Assembly (NCBI GenBank): GCA_902607585.1
Contig: CACLKP010000001.1
Span: 1-64,000, forward strand
DNA length: 64,000 bases
Direction of reading: 5' to 3'
Source of the DNA: an uncultured Pelagibacteraceae bacterium
GTDB lineage: Bacteria; Pseudomonadota; Alphaproteobacteria; Pelagibacterales; Pelagibacteraceae
Shown here: one piece after another, positions 1 through 8,608 of the stretch
Layout: every line of letters begins with the position of its first letter
How positions within the stretch are numbered: the first letter of the stretch is position 1
Notes under the pieces: model-generated
Seen by the model: the letters and a program-made list of their open reading frames with translations, nothing else
Told to the model about the DNA's origin: nothing
Databases searched by the model: none
Made by a program: the position numbers and the translations under genes

Positions 1-141
1 TGCACTAGTATGTAAAATATTAATATTTAGTATTCCATTTGTAATTTTTTGTTTATTTAACCAATTCAGAGTTTCTTTTGTAAAATCATATAACCCTTGA
101 CCTTTTGTTTTTATATTTATGTCATGAAAAACTTGCTGCAT
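1..141 (-). CDS. YjbQ/UPF0047 family protein, partial (runs off window start)
   Basis: Not in ORF track. Reverse-strand translation MQQVFHDINIKTKGQGLYDFTKETLNWLNKQKITNGILNINILHTSA matches the YjbQ N-terminus (G-x-x-x-Y-D-x-T ... HTSA). Confidence 0.8.
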   Translation of the reverse strand, partial: MQQVFHDINIKTKGQGLYDFTKETLNWLNKQKITNGILNINILHTSA

Positions 142-143
142 TA

Positions 144-461
144 TTAACTCTTCGTTTGTTCTTCTATCCATTTTTTAAATTCAATATGAGCTGATTTGAT
201 TGGAAAAGCTGAAACAGCAGGACACTCATAACTATGCTCATTAGTGATAAACTGCATTGCTTTTTTTACCTTGGATTGAGAGGTTTTTACTATCATTGAA
301 CATTCCTTGTCCATCATGGTTTTTTTTTTCCAAACATAGGTTGAATAAATAGTTGGAATAATATTTGTACAAGCGGCCAATTTATTCTTTACTAATTTAC
401 CACCTAATCTTTGGGCTTCTTTCAGAGATCCAAACGTTACATATATAAAATAAACTTTCAT
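144..461 (-). CDS. cutA: CutA-like divalent cation tolerance protein
   Basis: 105 aa with LAACTNIIPTIYSTYVWKKK and ECPAVSAFPI, typical of CutA. Confidence 0.88.
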   Translation of the reverse strand: MKVYFIYVTFGSLKEAQRLGGKLVKNKLAACTNIIPTIYSTYVWKKKTMMDKECSMIVKTSQSKVKKAMQFITNEHSYECPAVSAFPIKSAHIEFKKWIEEQTKS

Positions 462-490
462 TAAATGACTTATTTCTATTCTTTAATTAT

Positions 491-832
491 CTACTTTACC
501 TGAATATTATGCATTGTATTTATTATAACTACACCAACGATAATTAACGTAAGCCCAATGATTGTAGGAACGTTAGGTATTTGATTATATTTAAAAACTC
601 CAATGATGGTTATAGCGGCAATTCCCAGTCCTGACCAAGTAGCATATGTTATTCCTACCGGTATGTACCCAACCACATGTGACATGAAATAATACGAAAA
701 ACATATAGTTATTAAGCAAATTATAGTTGGCAACCACCTTGTAAAACCTGCTGTGTCTTTGACAAGACTAGTTCCAGTAATTTCAAGAACTATAGCAAAA
801 CCAAGAAATATATAGGCGTAAGTAAGGTTCAT
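491..832 (-). CDS. SMR family multidrug/guanidinium transporter (EmrE/SugE-like)
   Basis: 113 aa, four TM segments, AYIFLGFAIVLEITGTSLVK and GITYATWSGLGIAAITIIG motifs. Confidence 0.9.
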   Translation of the reverse strand: MNLTYAYIFLGFAIVLEITGTSLVKDTAGFTRWLPTIICLITICFSYYFMSHVVGYIPVGITYATWSGLGIAAITIIGVFKYNQIPNVPTIIGLTLIIVGVVIINTMHNIQVK

Positions 833-1036
833 TTTTTATAATTTAAGTTACCCTCTATATATATACATCTCTACACACATAGAATATGGGGACAATAACA
901 TCCATTTTTGCCTCGCCTTGACAATCTTGACAACAAATAAATTAGTGTGGAAAACCTCAGAAATGGCGTTTTTATTGAGTTTTGGACATTATTATTATCT
1001 AGATATCTATATATGGTGTGATAATAACATCTATAC

Positions 1037-1076
1037 GCCACTGATAGTTGATTCGGTGGCACTTGTTTAAACAAGT
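1037..1076 (+). promoter_or_regulatory. Structured 5' leader upstream of small membrane protein gene: GCCAC/GTGGC inverted repeat then 16-nt perfect palindrome ACTTGTTTAAACAAGT
   Basis: Direct reading: GCCAC 1037-1041 pairs with GTGGC 1056-1060; palindrome at 1061-1076; SD-like GGGAGGTG follows just before the ATG at 1098. Confidence 0.5.
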
Positions 1077-1097
1077 AACCAAAGGGAGGTGTTAAGT

Positions 1098-1313
1098 ATG
1101 AAAATGCTTGCAGGATTTACGGGTACAGTAAGAAGCTTAACCCATGTGGTAATTGCACTACTTGGATTAGGTATCGTTGTATCACTTCTTGGTGGAAACG
1201 TTCCATTCGTAAGTGGCATTGCTGACAATATTGTTGGTTTAGTTCAGTCACTAGGTGATGCAGGAATAGTCGGCTTAATAGCTGCTATTATTATATTAGG
1301 TTTTTACAAATAG
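1098..1313 (+). CDS. Small hydrophobic membrane protein, first of tandem paralogs
   Basis: About 71 aa from ATG at 1098 (SD GGGAGGTG upstream; track GTG start is 9 nt earlier). Two hydrophobic segments; LGDAGIVGLI motif. Confidence 0.7.
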   Translation: MKMLAGFTGTVRSLTHVVIALLGLGIVVSLLGGNVPFVSGIADNIVGLVQSLGDAGIVGLIAAIIILGFYK

Positions 1314-1324
1314 ATTTTTTAATC

Positions 1325-1357
1325 CGTTAGTTTTTCCCTCTTAATAATTAACTAACG
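1325..1357 (+). repeat. Inverted repeat CGTTAGTT...AACTAACG in intergenic region
   Basis: 8-bp arms at 1325-1332 and 1350-1357, 17-nt loop. Confidence 0.5.
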
Positions 1358-1370
1358 TTTAAAAACCTAG

Positions 1371-1403
1371 CTACCCTGGCCTAAGACTTTGAGGCCAGGG
1401 TAG
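1371..1403 (+). promoter_or_regulatory. Strong intercistronic hairpin (12-bp perfect stem)
   Basis: CTACCCTGGCCT-aagactttg-AGGCCAGGGTAG; perfect 12-bp GC-rich stem in AT-rich DNA. No adequate U tract follows. Confidence 0.75.
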
Positions 1404-1430
1404 AAAGTTTAAATAAGTGAAAGGAAATAT

Positions 1431-1667
1431 ATGAAGGCATGGATTATAACGATTAGAAACTATTTAAGACAGTTTATGGAGCTTGGTGTCCTTTTGTTAG
1501 GTGTTTCTGTTATTGCTGAAATACTGTTTGGACCAAATGTTGCTTTTTTAGGTTCACAAGTAACAGCAAATTTAATCACGTTGTTAAATAGCCTAGGAGA
1601 TCAAGGTATAGCTGCCTTAATAATTGTCTTTGCGGTAATAATTACGTATCGAAAGCTATTAAAATAG
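1431..1667 (+). CDS. Small hydrophobic membrane protein, second of tandem paralogs
   Basis: 78 aa; aligns to the 1098-1313 product (LLG..VI/V..LLGGNV.F ... NLI/IVGL..SLGD.GI.ALI). Confidence 0.7.
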   Translation: MKAWIITIRNYLRQFMELGVLLLGVSVIAEILFGPNVAFLGSQVTANLITLLNSLGDQGIAALIIVFAVIITYRKLLK

Positions 1668-1681
1668 TTTTTATATTTTAA

Positions 1682-2092
1682 TTATTTTGAATAACGACTA
1701 AACTTAAGTAGTGTATTGTTAAGTTTATAATAGTCGAGCTTTCCTTTAACAAATATATTTTTTGTTGTTTTTAATTTGGTTGGGTTTTGAAACATTCCTG
1801 CTGCAATTGAAATGTCATCACTTCCCAAAAATTTGAAAAAAATACTAGCTCCACATTTATTGCAAAAACCACGTCTAGCTTTTTTAGAAGATTTAAACCA
1901 TTTTAAAGTTCTTTTTTTTATGAACTTAATATCTTTTTCGAGAGCATTTGTATAAGCAGCATAGTTGCCATGAGTTTTCATACATTGTCTACAATGACAA
2001 TTTGAAACATGACGAAGAGGTCCTTTTATTTTTAATTGAATTCCGCCACAAAGGCAGCTTATTATTTTGTTATTTCCGCTAGACATAACCAA
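1682..2092 (-). CDS. GFA family (glutathione-dependent formaldehyde-activating enzyme/CENP-V-like) zinc-binding protein
   Basis: CLCGGIQLKIKG, NCHCRQCMKTHGNYAAY, GFCNKCGASIFF motifs. Confidence 0.88.
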   Translation of the reverse strand: MVMSSGNNKIISCLCGGIQLKIKGPLRHVSNCHCRQCMKTHGNYAAYTNALEKDIKFIKKRTLKWFKSSKKARRGFCNKCGASIFFKFLGSDDISIAAGMFQNPTKLKTTKNIFVKGKLDYYKLNNTLLKFSRYSK

Positions 2093-2187
2093 GCCTCCAC
2101 ATCCTTATGTTAAACAATTCTATTTCCAATTCAAATAAAATATGATTAGCTAATGACAAAAAAGGATATTTTTTATAAAGTTGATCC

Positions 2188-3015
2188 ATGGATGTAAAAT
2201 TACTTTCTGGAGCTTTAGGAGCTGAAATAAGTGGTATAGATTTAAAGGATACTTCTATAAAAAATTTTGAAAAAATTAATAAGTTACTTTTAGAACATAA
2301 GGTTATTTTTTTTAGGAACCAAAATATTACTGCAGAAGAGCAGTTAGCGCTAGGAAAACATTTTGGACCACTTGAAAAACACGTTTATGTAAAAGGTCGA
2401 GACGAGTATCCAGAAATTGTTAGAATTATTAAAAAACCAAATGAAAAAAATCAATGGGGTGAAAATTGGCACAGCGATGTTAGCTATAATGTTAAACCCA
2501 CAAAAGCGGTAATCTTAAGATCTATTAAAATACCTCCTGTAGGTGGTGATACAATGTTTGCAAATATGGAACTTGCTTGGGAAACGCTAGACAAAAATCT
2601 TAAGGAAAAAATTAAAGATAAGAAAGCTGTTCATAGTTCTTTAGGTGGAGCATTTTTTACAGATGACTATGAAGCAATGGAAAGTAACGGAAATCATACT
2701 GAGTACACAAACGAACATCCAATTGTTCGAACTCACCCAGAAACAGAAAAAAAAATATTGTTTGTGAATTGGACTTATACCAAAAAAATAATTGGTTTGG
2801 AAAAAAAAGAGAGTGATGAAATTTTAGAAAAAATATTTGAACATCAAGCAAGATTAGATTTTACTTGTCGTTTTAGATGGACGGAAAATGCAGTTGCAAT
2901 ATGGGACAACAGAAGTGTGCAGCATTATGCTATATCAGATTTTTTTCCAGGAAGAGGTCTGGGCCACGAAAGAATAATGGACAGAATAGCCATTGAAGGT
3001 GATCGACCTAATTAA
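2188..3015 (+). CDS. TauD/TfdA family 2-oxoglutarate/Fe(II) dioxygenase
   Basis: HSD...WDNRSVQHYA...R facial-triad context; N-term GALGAEISGIDL. Confidence 0.9.
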   Translation: MDVKLLSGALGAEISGIDLKDTSIKNFEKINKLLLEHKVIFFRNQNITAEEQLALGKHFGPLEKHVYVKGRDEYPEIVRIIKKPNEKNQWGENWHSDVSYNVKPTKAVILRSIKIPPVGGDTMFANMELAWETLDKNLKEKIKDKKAVHSSLGGAFFTDDYEAMESNGNHTEYTNEHPIVRTHPETEKKILFVNWTYTKKIIGLEKKESDEILEKIFEHQARLDFTCRFRWTENAVAIWDNRSVQHYAISDFFPGRGLGHERIMDRIAIEGDRPN

Positions 3016-3024
3016 TTTTTAAAG

Positions 3025-3561
3025 ATGAATATAATTGATCAAATTATATCTTCTTATTCGAATAATAAATCTCTTTACATGGGTGAGAAAGTTACAATTG
3101 CTGAACATATGATACAAACTGCTATGCTTGCTGAAAAAAATAATTGCTCAAGTAGTCTTATTTGTTCAAGTTTATTGCATGACTATGGACATTTTATTTT
3201 AGAAAATCCTGATGACTTAGTCAGCAAAGGAAAGGATGGGAAGCATGAAGATGTAGGTTATGAATTTTTAAAGAAATATTTTGTACAAAACGTCGTAGAA
3301 CCAATCAAGTATCATGTTAAAGCAAAAAGATATTTAACAAGAGAGGTGATATATTATCGAATGCTTTCCGAAGCGTCAAAAGTAAGTTTGAAATTACAAG
3401 GTGGAATTATGGACGATAAAGAGGCAAAAAAATTTGAAGGTAATGAATTTTTTGAAGATTCTATCAAATTAAGAAAATTTGATGAAGGAGCCAAAAAAGC
3501 TGACTTAAAAATTAAATCAATAAACGAATATAAAAATCTTTTATCTTCCAAACTGATATGA
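3025..3561 (+). CDS. PhnZ-like HD-domain oxygenase
   Basis: LYMGEKVTIAEHMIQTAMLAEK ... SLLHDYGHF ... HVKAKRYL ... LSEASKVSLKLQGG resembles PhnZ; Y-x-x-E ten and seven residues before the first metal His is retained. Confidence 0.75.
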   Translation: MNIIDQIISSYSNNKSLYMGEKVTIAEHMIQTAMLAEKNNCSSSLICSSLLHDYGHFILENPDDLVSKGKDGKHEDVGYEFLKKYFVQNVVEPIKYHVKAKRYLTREVIYYRMLSEASKVSLKLQGGIMDDKEAKKFEGNEFFEDSIKLRKFDEGAKKADLKIKSINEYKNLLSSKLI

Positions 3562-5144
3562 GATTTGACTATATAATTATTGGAGCTGGATCAGCTGGTT
3601 GTGTTCTTGCAAATAGAATATCCGAAAACAAAAACAATAAAGTTGCAGTTTTTGAAGCTGGAAGGTCGAGCGATATTTGGAAAGTCAAAATGCCTCTTGC
3701 TCTGTTGTACACAATGCATGATCCAAAATATAATTGGAAATATTATTCTGAGCCAGAGCCTTATTTAAATAATAGAAGATTGTTTTGCCCTAGAGGAAAG
3801 ATGATCGGAGGAAGCTCAGCTCATAATGGAATGGTTTTTGTTAGAGGAAATAAAAACGATTATGAAAGATGGGAAAGCTTTGGACTAAAATCTTGGTCCT
3901 ATGACAAAGTTCTTCCTTATTTTAAAAAAATTGAGAATTGGTCGGAAGGAGAAAATCAATATAGAGGTTCCTTAGGGCTGCTCCCAGTTAATCAATCTAA
4001 GAATAGCAATCCTTTGTTTAAAGCTTTTTTAGGTGCCGCTTCTGAAGCCGGGCATAAAATTAACCCAGATATGAATGGAGAATTTCAAGAAGGGTTTGGA
4101 ATGTTTGATACCACAATTCATAATGGTGAGAGAGCCAGCGCATCAAAGTATTATTTAAATCCTGCAAAGAACAGAAAAAATCTAAATATTTTTTCCAACT
4201 CATTTGTTGAAAAAATTATTTTTGATGGAAAAAAAGCTATTGGTATTGAGGTAAAAATTAAAAATAGAATAGAAAAAATTTATGCTGAAAAAGAATTAAT
4301 TTTAAGCGGTGGATCAATTAATTCACCTCATTTATTAATGCTTTCAGGTATTGGGGACGCAGATCATTTAATAGAAAAAGGAATAAATGTTGTTCATGAT
4401 TTAAAGGGAGTTGGAAAAAATCTTCAAGATCATTTAGAAACATACATTCAACAAGAATGCAAAACTTCGAATACTCTTTATACCTACACTAAACTAATTC
4501 CAAAAGTAATCGCAGGTATTCAATGGTTTTTATCTAAATCTGGACCTTGTTCTCAGTCATATTTGGAAGCAGGAGGATTTGCCAAATCCTCTCCTGAAAG
4601 AGAAATATCAAATATTCAATTTCATTTTTTTCCATCATTTGTTATTGACCACGGCTTAGTAAATCCAAGTTCACACGGTTATCAGTTGCACGCAAGTCCA
4701 AATCATCCAAAAAGTAGAGGATCAATTACACTTAATACATCTAATCCATATGATTATCCTAAAATATTATTTAATTATTTAGAACATGAGGATGATTTAA
4801 AACAAACCAGAGAATGTATTCATGTTGCAAGAAAAATTTTATCCCAACCCTCTTTTATAAAACATGCAGGAAAAGAAGTGGGTCCTGGTAGCGATGCACA
4901 ATCAGATGAACAGTTAAATAAATACATCAGGTCAAAAGCAGAAACAGCTTATCATCCTTGTGGTACATTAAAAATGGGAGTTGATAAAATGGCTGTAGTC
5001 GATGAAAACTTAAAAATTCACGGACTACAAAACATAAGAGTAGTTGACGCATCTGTGATGCCAGAAATTCCCAGCGCAAATTTAAACGCACCCACTCTTA
5101 TGATTGCTGAAAAAGCTTCTGATATAATTATAAACAGGAATTAA
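3558..5144 (+). CDS. GMC family oxidoreductase (choline/alcohol dehydrogenase-like)
   Basis: [20 protein letters not shown]-like FAD motif; [14 protein letters not shown]; C-term [25 protein letters not shown]. Confidence 0.93.
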   Translation: [528 protein letters not shown]

Positions 5145-5187
5145 TCAAATGTTTTTTCCGTGGCAAAAAAAATAGAAAAAAGAATGA

Positions 5188-5826
5188 ATGTTTCTTAACA
5201 AAAATAATAATGATCTAATTAAAGAACTAAAAGGAAAAGGAATAGATAAAAATATATTGGATGCTATGAGAAAAGTTGCACGTGAATTATTTGTTAATGA
5301 AGTTTCTTTTCGATACGCTTATGAAAATATTGCACTGCCAGTTGAATGCGAACAAACCATAAGCCAACCTTATGTGGTAGCCTACATGATTGACTGTTTA
5401 AAATTAAAAAAAACCGACAAGGTTTTAGAAGTTGGAACCGGAACAGGATATCAAACAGCAATTATTTCCTATTTGTGCCAAAAAATTTGCACAATTGAAA
5501 TATTTGATAAATTATTTAATCAAGCAAAAATAAACATTGGTAAATTAGGAATTAAAAATGTAATTCATAAACTTGGTAATGGAGCAAATGGGTGGGGAGA
5601 AAAAATTCTATTTGATGCGATTATAGTCAGCGCAGCCTCAGAAAAAATTCCTTTAAAATTACTACAAAATTTGAAAGACCATGGAAAATTAATTATTCCA
5701 ATAAAATATTCGTCGGGGAATCAAAAATTAAAATTAATAAAAAAAAATAGCGAGAGTAGTTTTGATCAAAAAGAATTATTCGATGTTAAATTTGTTCCCC
5801 TTTTAAACAAAAATATTGAACAATAA
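5188..5826 (+). CDS. pcm: Protein-L-isoaspartate O-methyltransferase
   Basis: EQTISQPYVVAYM, VLEVGTGTGYQTA motifs. Confidence 0.92.
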   Translation: MFLNKNNNDLIKELKGKGIDKNILDAMRKVARELFVNEVSFRYAYENIALPVECEQTISQPYVVAYMIDCLKLKKTDKVLEVGTGTGYQTAIISYLCQKICTIEIFDKLFNQAKINIGKLGIKNVIHKLGNGANGWGEKILFDAIIVSAASEKIPLKLLQNLKDHGKLIIPIKYSSGNQKLKLIKKNSESSFDQKELFDVKFVPLLNKNIEQ

Positions 5827-5828
5827 AC

Positions 5829-6107
5829 ATGAAAAAACATATTGTCATCACTGGCAAAGTTCAGGGAGTTGGTTTTAGGTATTGGTTATATCAAGCTGCA
5901 AAACAAAGAAATATAAATGGCTGGGTTAGAAACAAAATTTCTGGTGAAGTTGAAGCTCTCCTAATTGGTGATGATGTAGAAATAGATAATCTTATCAGAC
6001 TATGTGAAAAAGGCCCCCCTTCCTCAAAAGTAACAAAGATCAAAGTCCAGAATTATCAAAAGGCATTCCTAAAAAAATCTTTTGATATAATTAATAATGA
6101 TAGCTGA
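5829..6107 (+). CDS. acyP: Acylphosphatase
   Basis: ITGKVQGVGFRYWLYQAA ... GWVRNKISGEVEAL. Confidence 0.95.
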   Translation: MKKHIVITGKVQGVGFRYWLYQAAKQRNINGWVRNKISGEVEALLIGDDVEIDNLIRLCEKGPPSSKVTKIKVQNYQKAFLKKSFDIINNDS

Positions 6108-6110
6108 TAT

Positions 6111-7097
6111 CTATTTTTTTAAATTGATGCTGATAAGGCAAATTATCTCAAACATTACAGCAGCTGCAACCATTGAGGTTATATTATTCGGGCTATCTTT
6201 TGTTGGCATTAAGCAAGCTACATCTCCGCCAATTACATTTCTGCCTTTTAAACTTTGAAGCAATTTTCTAGCTTCATCCATATTAAATCCTCTAAAGGCT
6301 GATTCTATATTCGCTACTCCAGGAGCTACGGTTGGATCCAAACAATCTAAATCAAAAGTAACGTAAATTGGATTGTCTCCTAATCTATCTAAAATCATTT
6401 TAGAACATTTTTCATGTCCTAGTTCATTATATTCATCCATAGTTATAACCTGATATCCAATATCATAACTTGCTTGCAACCAATCTAAAGTTCTTGGATT
6501 TCCTCTTATTCCAATTTGTGTACTAGTTTTTGGATCAACATTTCCTTGTTTAACAAGATATGAAGCCCAGTGTGCAGCAGATTTTTTTGCACCTAAAAAA
6601 TGATCTAGTTTTTCATAACAATCTGTATGAGCATCAAAATGAACCATGCTAATTTTTTTACCTTTCGTTAATTTAGAATTTTTTTTTGCTAAACTTTGTA
6701 ATATTCCACCAGTAATCGAATGATCACCCCCGATTGATACTACTGGTTTTTCAGCTTTTTCGATATGATCGTAAAAACTTGAAATTCTCTCAATACATTT
6801 TTCATTATCATTTGCTTCTGGAAAAGGAACATCTCCTAAATCATGAATTTTATTTCGTTGCCATGGATCTATCCCATATTGAAGGTGAGATCTTCTTAAC
6901 ATGGCTGAAATATTTCTTACTGCTCTTGGGCCTAGATGTTGGTCTCTTTCTGTTGTTCCATTACCTGTACTGTGTGGCACTCCTACCAGGGCTATATCGC
7001 AGTTCATTGGATCAGGATCATTTTTACATCTAAATAGAGTTGGTATACCCCACCAATAAAGAGTCTCCATCATTATTTGATCTTCTTTTGAAATCAT
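6111..7097 (-). CDS. Ureohydrolase (agmatinase/guanidino-acid hydrolase family)
   Basis: GGDHSI, HFDAHTDCY, FDLDCLDP metal-binding motifs. Start moved to MISKEDQ (7097); the track's N-terminal extension is low-complexity and overlaps the divergent gene. Confidence 0.9.
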   Translation of the reverse strand: MISKEDQIMMETLYWWGIPTLFRCKNDPDPMNCDIALVGVPHSTGNGTTERDQHLGPRAVRNISAMLRRSHLQYGIDPWQRNKIHDLGDVPFPEANDNEKCIERISSFYDHIEKAEKPVVSIGGDHSITGGILQSLAKKNSKLTKGKKISMVHFDAHTDCYEKLDHFLGAKKSAAHWASYLVKQGNVDPKTSTQIGIRGNPRTLDWLQASYDIGYQVITMDEYNELGHEKCSKMILDRLGDNPIYVTFDLDCLDPTVAPGVANIESAFRGFNMDEARKLLQSLKGRNVIGGDVACLMPTKDSPNNITSMVAAAVMFEIICLISINLKK

Positions 7098-7167
7098 GAA
7101 TTTTATATTACAACATAAAAAAAATATAAAGAAGGTAAAAATCTTGATATAGCTTCCGAAAGTTCTT

Positions 7168-8112
7168 ATGAAAAATAATAATCCTAAAGGCATTATTCTC
7201 ATCTTGTTGGGTATGTTGGTTTTTTCAGTACAAGATTCGATTATGAAATACATTTATAGCTTTGTATCCTTGTATGAAGTTTATTTAATAAGAACATTAG
7301 TAAGTTTTATAATTATTTTATTATTTCTAAAAATTACAAGAAAACCAATTGTATTTAGAACACAATATCCAATGTTAACCTTTTGCAGAGTTGTACTTTT
7401 CTTCTTTGGATTCAGTTCTTTTTATATCTCTCTAACGGTATTACCTTTGGTTACCGCTACAGCTTTATTCTTTGTAACCCCTTTTTTAATTACAATATTT
7501 GCAAAATTTTTTTTAAAAGAACAAATAGGACCTAGAAGATGGTTAGCCGTCACAATTGGTTTTATTGGGGTGTATGTAATATTAAATCCAAACTTTGATA
7601 ATTTTGATTATATGAGTTTAACACCTATTTTGTGTGCATTTTGTTACTCATTATCCATGATTATAATAAAAATAACTTCAGAAAAAGATAGTGTATATAC
7701 ACAAACATTCACATTTTATATTGGTGCAATAATTATTAGTGTAAGTTTTTATTTCATTTTTGGTGATGGTCAATACAACACAATAGATCATCCGGCTTCT
7801 CAATTTATTTTTCGTGAATGGTTCAACAATCTAGAAGCTTCTATATTTTTAATGGTTGTTACTGGTTTTACAGCATCTGTTGCTTTTCTTTTTTTATTTT
7901 CAGCTTATAGAATAGCATCGCCTGCTGTGGTGTCTCCTTTTGAATATTCAATACTTATATGGTCTTCCCTTAGTGGATGGTTTTTCTTTAATGAAATACC
8001 AGACTTAAAAACAATAATTGGAATAATTTTAATTGTATGTGGAGGTATTTATATTTTTATCCGTGAAAAGGCCCAAGATCAGTCTATTGCAACTGAAAAA
8101 CCACTAAGATAA
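7168..8112 (+). CDS. EamA/DMT family permease
   Basis: 10-TM profile with duplicated EamA repeat. Confidence 0.88.
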   Translation: MKNNNPKGIILILLGMLVFSVQDSIMKYIYSFVSLYEVYLIRTLVSFIIILLFLKITRKPIVFRTQYPMLTFCRVVLFFFGFSSFYISLTVLPLVTATALFFVTPFLITIFAKFFLKEQIGPRRWLAVTIGFIGVYVILNPNFDNFDYMSLTPILCAFCYSLSMIIIKITSEKDSVYTQTFTFYIGAIIISVSFYFIFGDGQYNTIDHPASQFIFREWFNNLEASIFLMVVTGFTASVAFLFLFSAYRIASPAVVSPFEYSILIWSSLSGWFFFNEIPDLKTIIGIILIVCGGIYIFIREKAQDQSIATEKPLR

Positions 8113-8574
8113 TTATTTTTTTAATTTTCCTGAGAAAACCAGTTTATCGGTATTAAATTTAGAAGAATTATTTTTTACAAAATCATCCATAATTTTTATC
8201 CTGTCGAGATCAAACTCAACAACTTTTCTTTGACTAAGATCCACATATAAAGACAAAACTTCATTTGTAGCGGCAAGATATTTTTTTTCTTTATGGAACA
8301 TAGAAAGTCTGTAATGAATCCTTTTTTTGTCATGATCAATATAAGTTACATGGGTTTCGACTTCTTCCCCCAATTTAACTTCCTGATTATATATTGTATG
8401 CATTTCTGCTACAAAAGTAGTTTTTTTGTCCTTTTTAGCAGACTCTCCTCCCATATTAAAATTATCTAACATAACGTCAGCGGCTATATCAAAAATACGC
8501 ACATAGTAAGCCACATTTAAGTGATTATTATAATCTGTATATTCTTTTATTACCTTTTCTGTTTTTAAAATCAT
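8113..8574 (-). CDS. 4HBT/hot-dog thioesterase (candidate betainyl-CoA thioesterase by context)
   Basis: TDYNNHLNVAYYVRIFDIAAD thioesterase motif; divergent neighbour of BKACE gene. Confidence 0.75.
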   Translation of the reverse strand: MILKTEKVIKEYTDYNNHLNVAYYVRIFDIAADVMLDNFNMGGESAKKDKKTTFVAEMHTIYNQEVKLGEEVETHVTYIDHDKKRIHYRLSMFHKEKKYLAATNEVLSLYVDLSQRKVVEFDLDRIKIMDDFVKNNSSKFNTDKLVFSGKLKK

Positions 8575-8608
8575 GTTCGTTTAATATAGTATATTTTCTA
8601 AAAAAAAA

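Noticed and set aside
871-1074. 67-aa minus-strand ORF
   Set aside because: Low-complexity composition, no family resemblance, and it overlaps the structured leader of the plus-strand small-protein gene; likely non-coding.
7098-7253. N-terminal extension of the ureohydrolase ORF
   Set aside because: Hydrophobic low-complexity extension overlaps the divergent EamA gene; MISKEDQ at 7097 is a better start.
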